Positions 36,331-49,900 of a stretch of 64,000 bases of DNA are shown here, piece after piece. Both the position numbers and the translations under genes were made by a program. The notes below the pieces were generated by a model. That model ran no database searches and was not told the origin of the DNA. It saw only the letters and a program-made list of their open reading frames with translations. The stretch covers positions 4,256,500 to 4,320,499 of the forward strand of contig WMCF01000007.1 of NCBI GenBank assembly GCA_009792885.1, given 5' to 3'. This DNA is from Eremophila alpestris peregrina. Its lineage: Eukaryota; Chordata; Aves; Passeriformes; Alaudidae. Each line of letters starts with the position of its first letter. The first letter of the stretch is position 1.

Positions 36331-37027
36331 TCCTGGTGGAAAAGGACTGAAGATACTGGATGAAATCTGGCTGAACATGAGCCAGCAGTGTGCACAGGGG
36401 GCCAAGGCAGCCAGTGGCATCCTGGCCAGTATCAGGAATGGCACAGCCAGCAGGACCAGGGCAGTGATTGTCCCTCTGTACTTGGCACTAGCGAGGCCAC
36501 ATCTCAAGCTCTGTCTTCAGTTTTGGGCCCCTCACTGCTAGAAAGACATGGAGGTGCTGGAGTGTGTCCAGAGGACAGTGAAGCCAGTGAAGGGTCTGGA
36601 GCTCAAGTTTTAGGAGAAGCAGCTGAGGGATCTGGGGGTGTTCAGTGCAGAGAAAACAAGGCTCAGGGGAGAGCTTCTGGATCTTTACAACTACCTGAGA
36701 GGAGATTGTAGCCAGGTAGTGTTTTGTCTCTTCTCCCAGATCATAGGACTTGGAAATGGGCACTGGAAGAGGAAATGGCCTTAAGGTGTACCAGGAAAGC
36801 TACATATTAGGGGGGAAAAAATTACAGAAAGGGTTGTAAAGCATTGGAACAGGCTGCCCATGGAAGTGGTGGGGTCACCATCCCTTAAAGTGTTCAAACA
36901 ATGTATGGCTATAGCATCTGAGGACACAGTTCAATGGTGAACATAGTGTTGGTAGTTCTAGGCTGATGGTTGGACTTCATCATCTTGAAGACCTTTTCCA
37001 ACTTTAATGACTGCATGGTTCTGTGAT
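36331..37027 (+). mobile_element. CR1 LINE, 5'-truncated 3' fragment
   Basis: Recognisable CR1 blocks occur in order: TCCTGGTGGAAAAGGAC, CTGAACATGAGCCAGCAGTG, GTGATTGTCCCTCTGTACTT, AAGACATGGAGGTGCTGGAG, ACAGGCTGCCCATGGAAGTG, and a 3' tail ending CTGCATGGTTCTGTGAT. It is the most complete CR1 here (about 0.7 kb), is diverged, and has no intact reverse-transcriptase frame. The open frames at 36388-36711 (+) and 36488-36763 (-) are by-products. Confidence 0.93.
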
Positions 37028-40000
37028 CAGTGACCTCTCTCTAGGCTTTTCAGTCCTGGGTGCCTGGGATCCCAAAGGCTCAGGCAGATGTATCCTGCTG
37101 GGGAGTGACCTGGCTCACCCGTGCTCATACAGGAGCATTTCCACCAGGAAGATGAGCAAGTATGAACAATGAGGGGAAGAGCAGTAGGGACAATCTATTT
37201 CTAGAGCCATCCTACCTGAACCAGGGTGTTGTCCTAGAAGAGGAGAAATGTCCCTCATGTCCCTCAGTGGAAGTGCTCACCATGGCTCCCACTCTTCTCC
37301 ACACAACATGGCCCTGCAGAGGCAGCTGGAGTGCTGCAAGACCCCATATTTCAGGGAAGGGAAGGGCAATGGAAGGAGCAGAGACCCACAGCCCTGCCAG
37401 GTGAATAATGACCCATGCTGACCCATGGCAATGCCACTTCTGCCACAATTCCCTCTTGCTCACTTCTCTGTAGAAATCCCTGAAGGGAAAGAGGCTCTGA
37501 AAGAGATGCCGGGGTCTGCAGGAAGAGACAATGAGAGGATGTAAGAGGGCAGGGAAGGGAGGTGGAGGCAGTAGTCAAAGCATACACCTGGAAGCCACCA
37601 AGGGCCACTGCACTGAGAAATCTACCGGTCAGTTTTGTTTTCAGGGTAGAGATGTGGCTCTCGGTGGGATACGGTCACCCCCCTTTGCAGTCCCCGGAGT
37701 CACTGTCTGTGGGACTCCCTGGAACAGAGGCTGCAGTCCAGCTGCATCCAGCCTACACAGGAATTTCAGTGCACTCCCACAAAGCCACCACACACGGGCT
37801 CTGCAGTGAGCTCTTGGTGACCAGGCACACCGGAAGCACTTATGAAGCCTGTCTGATTCAGAAGAAAATTACTCCAGTGAGCGCAAGATAAACAGGGAAT
37901 TTTGGCATACATATTCCCTAGCCACTTTGAAACTCCTTCACTGTAGAACATGGTTGTCTGACAGACTCTCCACCCTCCTTGTTACTGCATTTATCTTTCA
38001 CCAAATCACAGGGAGGTTCTTTCCCCCCTACCCTGTTTTCAGACAAGCTTCCTTTGGCCTTGCAGAGCCTGACAGGTAACAGACCTTTTATGCAACCACA
38101 CACCTCCTTTTCTCTCTTCCTTTCATCCCCAAACTTCAACAGGCCATCACAAATTTATTTTGCTTTCTAGGACTTTCTCGACTCCCTGCCCTCCCCCTCA
38201 GGGCAAGTCTCCAAGAACCGGCCAACACTCTTTTACAGTTTCCACACCTAATTAGCGCCTGGTTTTTCTCCTCTGGAAGCTAGATAAGCAATGTTACAGT
38301 AACAAGAAGATTCACGTAGACTAAGGCATGCAGGATATGGCTGTTTGTTATAGCGTGATGTCTCCAGTTGTCAAAGAAACATTTCTTCTCCACGAGATTA
38401 AAAAAACCAAAAAACCAAAACAATTTCCAATACAATTAAGTACAGTTCAGTCACCCTTGAAAAAAGAGAATACGTGGAAAACAAATCCTGGCATCTGAAT
38501 GTGAAGCTCTTAAGCAAAACTTGTCAGCGCTTCAAGAAATAGATATGAAAACTGTACCACAAAATACTAGATGCATTATTAGTAGTATCCTTAATAACAG
38601 GAAAAAATATTAAAGTGCTATATTGTTTACAACACAAAATTAAAATTTTAATTTTAATCAGTCCTGTTTACCCACCAACATTCTGATTAGCAGTCAGAGT
38701 TGATTGAACCAGTGGAGGAAAGAAAACCCTCTCACAAGATACGCCACATAAAAGACTTCTGCACGAGTCAACAAGCAGCAACAGCAGAGTTACTCAGCCA
38801 GCTAAAGAATGTACCCAGATCTCTGGCAAACCAAGACACAACTTATGCCTCTGCAGCAGCGATTTGAATGTATTTCGTTTCCTCTCCTTTGGTGCAGGGA
38901 GCCTTCCTGAATATTTGCATGGCAGAACTGAAGTACACATGAGCTTGAAACAATGAAGGAGTAGGGAGGCACAGAACTGAGTAAGAAATCCCAGGAAACC
39001 GTAGGCAATTGCTTCTTTATTATGCATATTTTGCTGCTGGAGCACATTATGCTCATTCTCCTCAGGGCAGGGTTTTTTTAAGAGCACAGTAAATAATGTC
39101 AACAACTAAAAATCCAGCACTTCGAGCTTGATTTTCTTTCTTTTGCCTCATATTTAGCAGGGAGAGTGCCCTGGCAGAGGCAAGATTTTCCAGCACAAAT
39201 TTTGAAGCATACAAGACAGAAGTAGCAGTTTCCCATTCCAACCCCTACTCCTTAATTCCTCCTAAAAACAAATAAACAAACAGGTAGAGGCACAAAACAA
39301 ATGGCAGTAATTCATGCACCCTGTCTCCGTTTAAGCGTTGCCCTGCTGCTGCACAGTTCAGAGAAGGCGGGTGCCCTTCTCGTTTGTCATTCGCAGTGAC
39401 AGGCAGCCCCCTCCCGCCACAATTATCTCTGCTGGTGCCTCCCAGGCATGGAGCTGCCCACGGCACCTTCCTCCTGGGATACTTCCTCAGCAGGGAAGGG
39501 GTTCAAAGCTCAGCCGCATCGGTGTCTTTGAAGCACTCAGAGGACATAAATCCACTGCTCCTGGAGATGAGCAATGTTAGGAAGCAAGCTGCTGCGATTA
39601 AGCTCTTACTCCAGGGAAAAAAATAAAAAAACCCAAACAAAAAGCTGCACTCTTCCATAGCTTGATTAACCACATGCTTCATTAAAGCTTTCACTGCTGT
39701 TTAACTGAGCTGTAAATGCCAGGAAGGCAGTGGGTTTTTTGAATGAGACAGAGACAGTTCATGATTTTTTTCATTTTTTCCTTCTTTCCTTCCCGTCTCC
39801 CCCATTTCCTTTTAACTAAAAGTAAACAGGTGCATTAAGTGTAAAGGAAGGGAACGTGGATTTAGAAGTTTCATGTAGGGTTTCTTAGACAGTCAGCTCT
39901 TTTCAGTGCTTTTGCACTGTACCTTTCAGTGGTTCCCAAGGCTAAGACCATGAAGAAGATGCAGACTAAGCACTTGAAACAAGTTTTGCCCCTCTGTTCT

Positions 40001-40190
40001 TAACTCAGAGAGAGTTTTATATTAAATAAACCTGGCTTTTAAAGGAGAGATAAATCTGCTAAAAGAAGCTATAGTGGTGCTGACCCTTTGAGCCACCACC
40101 ACTGAAGAGAGGAAGAGTTGGTACCTCATACTTTCAGCCCTATATTATATAAATCTTTTTCTTACCTGCAAATGAGAAGAAACAGTTGCC

Positions 40191-40209
40191 AAAAAAAAAA
40201 AAAAAAAAA
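40191..40209 (+). repeat. Poly(A) run
   Basis: Nineteen consecutive A residues followed by GAAGAAG. No source element recognised. Confidence 0.9.
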
Positions 40210-41529
40210 GAAGAAGCAGCTTTTCAGCTGTGGTCACTACTGTACTTCATTCTTAAGTGCTCCCACCACAGCAGCAACCCGAGCCAACCCTGCTGGATTA
40301 CAAGAGCACTGCTGCCCGCTCCCTTTATGAGTCTCATGCTGCCCCACAGCCGTTTCCTGGCTCACTAAAGCCCACCTGCTCCCCACAGCCCCAGCTGCAG
40401 CTCATAAACCTAGCCCAGACACCAGGTGAGAATTAGCCCCAGGCCCCTGCAATTGCTGCTTCAGGGCATCAGGTGAGGCCCTGAGCTTGTCCCACCTCAC
40501 CCACTTGAATAAAGAGTCCTATGACCCAGCTTCAGAGAAAAAAGCCAAGGGTGGCAAGCCAGAATTTTAATTAATTCTGCTTGGTGTCAACAGCTTAACG
40601 TCCCTACAAGAGTCATTGTGTTAGCTGATGAACTACTGCAGCTTCTGCAGTTATGTACATGGAGCTCTCAGGCTGAGCTATTGCCAGTGTTATCACAGGC
40701 TATTTGAGAAATCAAAACAACTGCACTCGTCACAGCACATTTTTCGTAATCTTTGTGAAAATATTCCTAATATACAAAGCAATAAAATGCAGTCGGTGAT
40801 CAAAGCTTCAAAGATGCAGATTATGCTTTTACTCAGTATGCCAGCCTGTGAAACCACCTTTTCTTAAATGAAATTTATGTAAATAAGACTGCCAGTTCCT
40901 TGGGTTTTCTGACAAGGGAATGGTCTAATATTTTTAGGAAAACTGAGGTTCTGGCAGGATTTAGATTTAACTGTTAAGACAGCACTACATTGAACTGGAT
41001 AAGATCTCAGCATTTTGAATCTGACTTCTTCTGTTTAATGGTACCAAGGAAATTACCAAAGTGCTCCCCAGAGTCTCCTTTCAGGTTGCTGTACCAGGAT
41101 TTTGAAGCACTCCCTACTGAGGCCTGGGCCTGCAGTCAGCTCCCCTTGCCTGGCAGGCTGGGGCATGGCTATCGTGGGGATGGTGCTGGCAGCCCCAGAG
41201 GGACCTGGGCAGTTCTACGTGGGCCAACCATCAGGATTAAAGGGCCAACAGTTCAAAGTACAGCTGGAGTAGTGGCTGGAGGAATGAGCTGATGGAAACC
41301 TGATGGAAGTCCTGCACCAGGAACAGAACAACTTCCAGCTGGCTGAGTGTCCAGTGGATGGAAGGCAGCTTGAAAGAACAGGATTTACCTGGAAACCTGC
41401 ATCCATTGAGTGGATCCTGTGTCACAGAGGAGGAGAGTCAGTGAGCATCAAGAATCGGAATGACTGACAAAAAAGGCTGCAGGATCTCTGTTCCTGTAGA
41501 CACTCACCAGGTCAAAGCCTGAGCAACTG

Positions 41530-41618
41530 GATCTAACCTGTAAGACAACAGTGCTTTCAGCAAGAGGTAAGACTAAATACCCTTTAGAAATCCTTCCACT
41601 CCAAATGGTTCTATTCAT
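41530..41618 (+). mobile_element. CR1 3' terminal remnant
   Basis: The end (AGACTAAATACCC, TTAGAAATCCTTCCACTCCA, AATGGTTCTATTCAT) resembles the CR1 3' terminus, in which a GATGATCTTTAGAGGTCC block is followed by CCTTCCAACCCAAA and ATTCTATGATTCT. The sequence upstream (41290-41520) may belong to the same element but is too diverged for me to assign. Confidence 0.6.
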
Positions 41619-42329
41619 ATCAAACTTGAGCTTCAGCAGCAGAAATACATTTTATTATATTTAGCTGTTTTCTCTGTTTCCTCTATTAAGTGCTCTTCAT
41701 TTGGAATTCAAAGCACTATCTCCTGAACCACTAAAACAAAGCCAAAAAAGCTGAGAAGTGTACAGAGTTTTGGACATGCACAAAGATCAAAACTTCTTTA
41801 AGATTTTCTCTAAAACATTACCCTTAAACTAAGCACACAGAGTCTCAAGAGTTGCTTTCTCCCTTTCCATAAAGTTGCCCTAGAAGTTAGAGTCCACTTA
41901 CTGGCCTGAGTGAACTGGCCTGATACCTTGTAGTGTGCCTCTATCAGATCAAAACCTGATCAGAACTCTAAAATCCTATCCTCTTCTCCAGTACTGGCTT
42001 TTTGTTACACAACCAGGGAAGTCCTGCCGGAAAAAATGTTTACAAAAGAAAAAGTACTTTCCTAAAAACATCTGGACATTGGTACAAAAAGCTTCCAAGT
42101 TTTAATGCACATTACATATTCACAGTATCCAAGGCCTAACATGAAACACTTACAGTAGCTTGAATCACAATGCAGATACATTTTAAATCAACTTAGATTA
42201 GCAATTATATATGAAGAAAATAGCAATTTTGCTACAAAACCAAAAAATTCTGCTTTTTCTCTCCCCTCTGTCCTATTGTCAAAATGCTTCTATTTACTAA
42301 TTCAGACCAAAGAAAAAGATGTGCATAAA

Positions 42330-43903
42330 CTGGCTTAGTGACATTTTATTAAAGTAATTTTTCAGGTTTCATGCTCCCCCCACACACATATGTGCAAATT
42401 CCTTCTTCTGGCACTAAGCCACAGACCAATTTTGACGTGGAAAACAGCTGTAAGAAAAAGAAACTCAGAAATTATCTTATAAATGAACACATAATACATT
42501 ACAGTGATCCCTTTAGTAGTCAAATGGTTCATGAACATTATACTTTATGTAATATCACAAATGCACAAAATATGCTTTCCATATGATTGCAAAAACAGCA
42601 GCACTCTGGAGCCAAGTGCATGACTTAATATTGTAATAATGAGTCTACTTCAGTGTAGTGGATTTTAATAAGACTTTAATAATACTGGTACGAAGCCAAA
42701 TTACATAATGTCCCAAAATATGAAACAAAGCTTTTGTAGAGAAAATAAAAGCTCATTGAAATATAACCACATTAAAGAAACCTAACAAAAAAAAAACCCA
42801 ACAAAACAAACAACCACCAATGTTACCTAAACAAAGCCATTAGGCATATTTTAATTTTTAAAAATCAAATTAGAGAAAAGGAACTCAAATCTATTCCCAG
42901 ATCTCAAGATAAAATTAAAAAGGGTATTATTTTAGACAACATTTATGAAAATGGAGGTACTATGTCAGCACTGGGAAACAAGCTAACACCGTAATTACAT
43001 CTTTTGGCACAGATATGAATATGGGCTGAATATCTCCAATTTCTCTCAAAGGACAAAAAATGATTCAGTTACCTTACAGGTGGAGTTAAGGACTGAGCTA
43101 TGTCAGATTATCTAGGAACAGCTTAGACCAATAAAATTATTTTCTTTTACACATGAAAACAAACTCAGTGTAAAAGTCACAGAGGTAAAGGGCCAAATTA
43201 TTTACCCCCTCAAGCCCCTTCAGTTCTAGAATCTTGGGGAAAACAAGGATTTGAAAGTACCCATAAAGCTCACTTAGGCATGGACAATTCTCAGAACAGC
43301 TTCCTCTCTCAATCCTCCCCAAGTATGGCAATGTCAGGTAGCAATTAAAAGAAAAATCAGCACTTGATTTATTGGGTAACAAGCAGAATGCCACACATTC
43401 CTAAATCTGTAAAACCTTTTAAATATTAGTGTTATGCTAGTTGAGAGATTAGCATTTGCATGGATAACATTTTTTGTTCTTTATTAGGACCAACTATTAA
43501 GATCCACATATCCAACAGAGAGATCAACATATATTAGCATATTCCACCTACTGTACTACTGGTTACAAGCACTGCTGTTAAACTGAGGCTAAATCCATGC
43601 TGACAGCCCATCAGAGCATGTGGTGATGAATACAGGAAGAATGAGAACAGTTTTCTTATTTTGTTTCATCTATGTGTCTCCACTTTTTAAGCAGTTTTGA
43701 TAAAGGCATAAAAAAATTTAAGTAGATTTAGATTCCACATGACAAGATGAAGTGAGCAGGACATTTTATGCCTTGGCTTTCTTATAAGTCTACTTTAGCT
43801 ACAGAAACCATTAAAAAGTTGCAAGTAACTTCAAGATGAAAGGCATTAGCAGCTTTTTAGAAAAGGATAATCACACTCTTCTAAAGATTTAATGAGATGT
43901 AAT
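42330..43903 (-). other. DCTD: DCTD 3' UTR (end estimated)
   Basis: This is the sequence after the DCTD stop on the minus strand. Minus-strand AATAAA hexamers occur at 43480-43485, 43368-43373 and 42345-42350 (read as TTTATT on the plus strand). I take the most distal one, giving about 1.6 kb, but shorter isoforms ending near 43.35 or 43.46 kb are equally possible from sequence alone. Confidence 0.5.
42345..42350 (-). terminator. Candidate DCTD polyadenylation signal
   Basis: AATAAA on the minus strand, within CTTTAATAAAATGTCACTAA. Alternatives are at 43368-43373 and 43480-43485. Confidence 0.4.
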
Positions 43904-43982
43904 TCACAGAAGCTTTTGGCTTGGTCTGCTGTTAATTGAATCAAAGTCTATGATGATCTTGTTACACTTTGGCTTGAATTCT
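43904..43982 (-). CDS. DCTD: DCTD exon 6 (last coding exon)
   Basis: The acceptor TTTTAG precedes AGAATTCAAG. The exon completes Arg (AG|A), then encodes [20 protein letters not shown] and SQKLL, with TGA at 43906-43904. The C-terminal INSRPSQK is the conserved vertebrate DCTD tail. Confidence 0.96.
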
Positions 43983-46900
43983 CTAAAACAAGAAAAAAAT
44001 AGAGATATTAGTAAGTAGTTAAAACATTTTGCTTGCTTTAGTTCCAGCTAATTTTTGAAAGAATAAAATATCCCAAAAAACACATCCTTGGATTCTCGTA
44101 GTTTTCTTCTCTATGGGAGCCAATTATAGTGCACCACACTGAGAGAAACCTGGACAAGAAAGACTAAGACAAAAAGACACATGGGGTGGGTTACCCTGTA
44201 CATTCTTCAGCTATTGGAATTTATAAATTACCCAGGAGTCAAAGGACTTTTAACAACTTAGCTGCAGGTGGTGGCATCATGTTACCAGGTCTGCAATTTT
44301 TGTTCATATATATTAATATTTCAAATATTTTGTACTATATATTTAAAGATCTAGGTACAGATACAGGTATCCAGAAAAAATATTTAAATCTGCTCTACAT
44401 GTATGCATATTAAAAATATATTTGGAATACATTTTGATAATATTGGTACTTTGATCAATTTTCTCCTGACAAGTTTTAGAAAAACACTTTCAAGCTTTGT
44501 GTCAGCATAATAAATTTTTTTTGTGGAAGGGGAATAGATCACATTATGCCATACTGGGTAAAACCCAAACTAGTTAAAAGAGAATCATTTAAAAATTGTA
44601 ACTTTAGAACTCTAAAATTAATACCGCCACAAAATGTTTCCTTTTATTATCATTACAGCATCTGCTACAGCAATTAGCAAGGAAGGTATACAGGGACTCA
44701 GCATATATTTTCCAGTCTACCAGTAAACAAAAGATTATGCAAATAGTGTGGATTTAGTGCCTAATTAAGCTCTGCAGTTGAGTTCAAGAGATTCATTAAG
44801 TACCACCTACATCCTCAGCAATCGATACAAGGATAAGTAACAGTGAATGCAGGAAAGCACATGCTGCTGACCACAGAAACTCTGAATGCTTTGTTCTGAA
44901 TGGCAATACGAAATGCAAGAAACATTTCTCACCCTGGAGAAGTTACAAGATTTGACTTGCAAGAGAATGATTTATGCTTCTTAGTCAAATAGTCTTAGTA
45001 GACAGGAAATACACTGAAGGACTAAAACTGAATTTCAAGTACTACTGTGTTTCTCCATGAATGCTTCTTAGCCCAGTAGGTATCTTTCATCTTACAATTT
45101 TATTTGTCAGAATTGTTATGTTTGCAAATTTTTCAAAGTCTTTATATTAATACTGTAAAACTTTTTAGAGTTGCAAAGCCTCCCTGACTACGTAATTGGC
45201 CTCATCCACAGCATGTTACTCCTATCAAACTTGTTATTGAAAAGATTGTCTTTAGGTTTCAGTCCAACTCATATGATCACAGGATAATTCATGTTGCAAG
45301 GGACTTCAGGAGATCATTTAGCCCTACCTCTTGCTCCAAGCAGGGTCAAGGAAGACTCTCCCGAGTACAATGTAACAAATAACCACCTCCTTGGCAATTT
45401 CACTTGCATTCCAAGAACAAAACTAGTCACGGACCATTTTCTCATACAAATGTTTCAAAACTGAACTTTAACCATACACAAGACAAAAGAATGGGAACTG
45501 TCATCCCAGTCCTTCTACAGAGCAAGCCACCTACAAACACTACAGAGGAATAAAATGCTACATGACAAAGAAAAAAAATTTGCCTTAAAGTTGGTCTCTT
45601 CCACACCCTCCTTTTCTTCCATTGCAGAGTACAAATAAAGCTAATTCTCTCACCTATATATAACACCTGCCAAATCAAACATCCGCCGTGCAGCTGTCAT
45701 TTCTGCAGTGTCATGGTACTTGTCAGACATGAAAATAACTTCCTTTATGCCTAAAGAAATCACATGGAAAAAAATGTTAGAATTACACCAAACAAAAAAA
45801 TAGCAACGTCTGGTGCACAAAATCAGAAGAGGCATCATTCATCCACGTGCTCTACAACTCCTTGGTACACCTCTACTCACAAATGGATGCTGTGTAAAAT
45901 TGCTGAATGATCTTTGCCTAAATCACTTAGGCATGGGAGAAATATAAAGGCTTCAAAAGAGAATTCAGGAGCGTTTCGCAGCTGATAAACATCTTCCTGT
46001 GTTTGGCAGACAGCGTGAATAGCAATATATTGCAATGTAGTGCTGACCTAAGTGCATAAGGAAAAGGATGAGTGACTACATTGAGAATAAGCAGCCAATC
46101 TACCTTGAAGACCCTTTGATTTTGATTCTGTAAGTAAGAGAATTGTATGAAGCACAAATGTAGAATAACATCATCTTTCCCTCTTCATCTCTTGATTTCA
46201 AGCCATACTGAACCAAAATAAAGAAGCGTTCTGTTTGCTGCTTTCATCCTATATTCCTGTGGCCATTAGTAGTGAGAGGCACTCCCCAGAACAGCAATCC
46301 ATGCTGGGACAGCATGACTTCACCCGGGGAGCAAAATACATGCTACTTTAGGCAGAGATTTTTACAGAACTGAAGCCTGCTGCAGATACTGCCTAATCTC
46401 AAAAAAGGAGACACATTTAGGCCAGCACACTTGCTGCAGTGGCACAGATTTATAATTGTAATGAAAGACATAATTAAAGTAGGATCATAGAAATCTTATG
46501 ACATTTATGAGCAAAGATATTTTAAAATCTTCAAATATCTTACATGCATCACATTCAAATTAAAATTTCATGTATATACTCCCAATAGACCTTTTGTCAT
46601 GCAGAAGTTTATTTCTTTCTGCCCTACTCCATTCAATGTGCCAGAGCACAGTAAAATTGACAGTAATTACATGCAATGCCTGTGTTGTTCCTTGGCAGCT
46701 CCTGGTCTAAGAAGTTACAAACCTAAATTAGAAGCACGTTTAGAATCACAGTAGATGCAATTAGCACCGGAAAAATTTGGCACCATTCAGATGCAAAAAA
46801 CCCCCACAAGTAGCATCTTATGAGGTTGACAGTGCAATTAATTTAGATCTAACATCAGCAATTTAACATCAAATACATCTATTAGAAGATACCAACGAGG

Positions 46901-49900
46901 AGGCAGCACTGCAACCCTGCAAAAGCAAGCTGGCACTACTGCTTACCTGCTTGGATGATGAGCTTTGCACATTCATTACATGGAAATAGAGCAACATACA
47001 TGCTGCAGCCTTTCACATCAGCTGAGTTTTTGTTCATTATGGCATTCAATTCGGCATGGCACACTGATTAAACAAGGGAAGACACAATTAATAATACTGG
47101 TAATTAAAAAAATTGGTCAAACTAAAATTAAAGTGTTACAATATAACTGCTTACATCTTTTCAAAGGCAAATAGCTTACACAGCTTATCATAAAGGGCAG
47201 AGAAAGAAATACAAGCAGAAATACCAAGATCAATGAAGGTCAATTGTTCTGACCAGGCTGCTGATTAGTAATGATATCATTAAGTGCATTAGCACTGCCA
47301 TTTGCTAACACCTATTACAGGCAACAAAGCCGCAGGCTGTGGGCCAAGACATTGCAACCACCCTTAGTGAAGCAATATCTCACAGCTTCACAACTCTCTG
47401 GAGTATCTAACTGCCAGTATAAAACAGCTCATTTATGTGTTTACATGCACAGATAGCAGCGGTCTTGTGGTCGTAGGAGCGCTCTGAGCGCTCTTAAAGG
47501 CAGCAGAATCGCCAAGTAAAACCGAGCAGCTCTGTCCTCTGGGCCTCAGAACGGCTCGGCGCTGCTGCAGGATCCTCCCACCCCCAGAATACACAAGACA
47601 CACTCGGCCATAAAAACATCCAGCTTTAATATTAGAGTGACTTTACTGCTCATTAAAAGGTGCCAGACTTCACAACCAGGAAAACAAAGCCCTGTATTTC
47701 TCCATGGATGTGAGACAGTCCAGGTAGCAATGGACCATCCTGCCTTACTCCACCACAACAGACAGTACCTTAGGGTTTCAGTGTTTATGAGGCACACATG
47801 AGCAGATTATCTAATGTGCTACCAACACAGCTGAAAAGAGTGCAGTTTCTGTCATCCGCAATCAAGCTCTGAAAAAACATTAGGATCTCCGTGAGAACTT
47901 CCTGTTTACTCCTAGGAATAACAGCAAGTTACATAATTTATATACCTACCTACTAAGAAACTGCCTGTTGCCCTGACTTCCTAAACAGATGCTGAATCGT
48001 GGTGTGGGTTTGAGATCATTTTGAGACCTGCATGTGCAGACAACATTAAGAGGTTTTCCACTGCTTGTTTTGAAGAACAGATTTTTTTTTTAAAGTTGTT
48101 TTCTTCTCCCTTGCGCCCATGTGAAAATTAAAACAGGCCAAGTTTCACAGCACAACTTGATAGTAAACTTGGTGCTATGTGCTCACCTCTGTGTGAAAGA
48201 TCTCAGCACACAAATAACTGAGTGCAGTACCTTCAACACGCAGGAATCATTGCTGCATGGAAATGTTTTCCATATGTGCTGAATGTCTAGATGGAATTTT
48301 CTATACAACAGCTAATGCACCACAAATTTACAGCCTATCTTACAGCACACAAACTTTCCCATGCAGACAAGTCACAAAGGACCAAACACTTGCAAAAGAA
48401 AGCTCAGGATTGGCTTCTACCATGCCCATGTTATGCTGTCCACATACCTTCTCATAACCAGTAAAGCTAGAAACCAACACAAACAATAGGAAATTAAAAA
48501 AGAAAAAAAAAAGACAACCAAGAGCCAAGAACCATCACATTAAAGATTCTTTCACTATTTTTACTGTTTCTATTGCAACTGTTATGGGTCACACTAGAAA
48601 TTAGAAAAACCAGAAAATATGTTGAACTCCAAGTATATTACTAAGGTGCACTAATCTTATAAAGCCTTTACAATAAATAGTCAGAATTATTTTACTGGGG
48701 CTAGAGAGGACTGAGTAAAAGAGTGACACAATTTATACAACTGGAAGTAGGGGTTACATCAACAGGGCAGAAACATCACTTTTAAGTTTCTTTGAACACT
48801 ACATTTATGTTCTAGGCAGCAGTTTAAAATAAGGAAGGACTCCAGAAAGAAGGCTGTTTTCAAAGGCTTCCAAAACTAAAAAAGAAACAAAACGAATCCC
48901 TTCAGTAAATATTTTTCTTTCACTACAACTCAGAAATCTTCAGCCATAAAACCAGACAAGTTTCATTATTAGTACTGCAACAAGTCTCCTTCCTGCACTA
49001 ATGAGAGAAAAAGGTTATTTTGGCAGACTTCTACAAACTTTCAACAACAAACCTCTTCCCAAGCAAAAACAAGGTCAGGCCAAGAATAACTTATAGAAGA
49101 TAATCAGCTGGACCAAGGGAAAACCATAAATTTTGCCTCCTGACCATCTTCTCACAATCTGAAATTAAGAAAAATTACAACTATCCCATGTGAACAGAAG
49201 ACACAGGCAGCAATAAGAGACCAACTAATCATTCCAAGACAAAAAGTACTTAAGTCTACAACAAACCCAGCAATTTTTCATTTCAAATAGAAAATGAGGT
49301 ACATTTTTCATGCACCTGACCAAGTATTTCTTACTGAACTTACTGCAGAAACTAGTATAGGACCAGAACCTTGCACTGATTCCAGAAGTCATCATTTTCC
49401 ATCCAGTATTACTTTTTTTAGTCTAGGGCTATTAAATACCAAACCATTCTGTCTCAGTTGCTGTGATTTGAAAGTATATTCTAGGGAACTATAATTACAC
49501 ATGTCTTTGTTTTATACATCTCCCTAGACATCTGCTACTTATAAAGGGATATTGTGCCAGATAGTCCTTAAGAAGGTGCTGGCATCAGACAAGTATTTTT
49601 AAGGCTTTGTCCCATCACTCCTAATTCCCTCTTACTCATATTCACCAGGTAAGATAGGTCTATTACCCCCAGATTTTTCTTATAGACCTGCCCAGCTTCT
49701 TTGAGAGACAGAAAACAAATCCAGAAGTCCAAAATCCCTCTTGGTAATGACTAATTTACATTTGGGGTGTTATGAAGTTTTCTAAGCTGTTAAGAACTCC
49801 CGTTAATAGTCACAAATTGTCCTCTCTGAAATAGTAAGAAGCTAACTTAAAATAACCTTTCACAGTATTCAGAACTCTGAATCCTGTATCTTTAAGCAGA

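Larger units (their letters stand above)
37028..42329. other. Intergenic, no gene recognised
   Basis: Mixed composition, with somewhat GC-richer patches at 37.0-37.8 kb and 40.25-40.55 kb. It includes an A19 run (40191-40209), a 14-bp AT palindrome (38639-38652) and a CR1 tail (41530-41618). No exon with recognisable similarity was found. Confidence 0.75.

Noticed and set aside
36388..36763. Open frames on both strands of roughly 90-107 codons
   Set aside because: Both fall in the CR1 remnant, are not in the reverse-transcriptase reading pattern, and are fortuitous.
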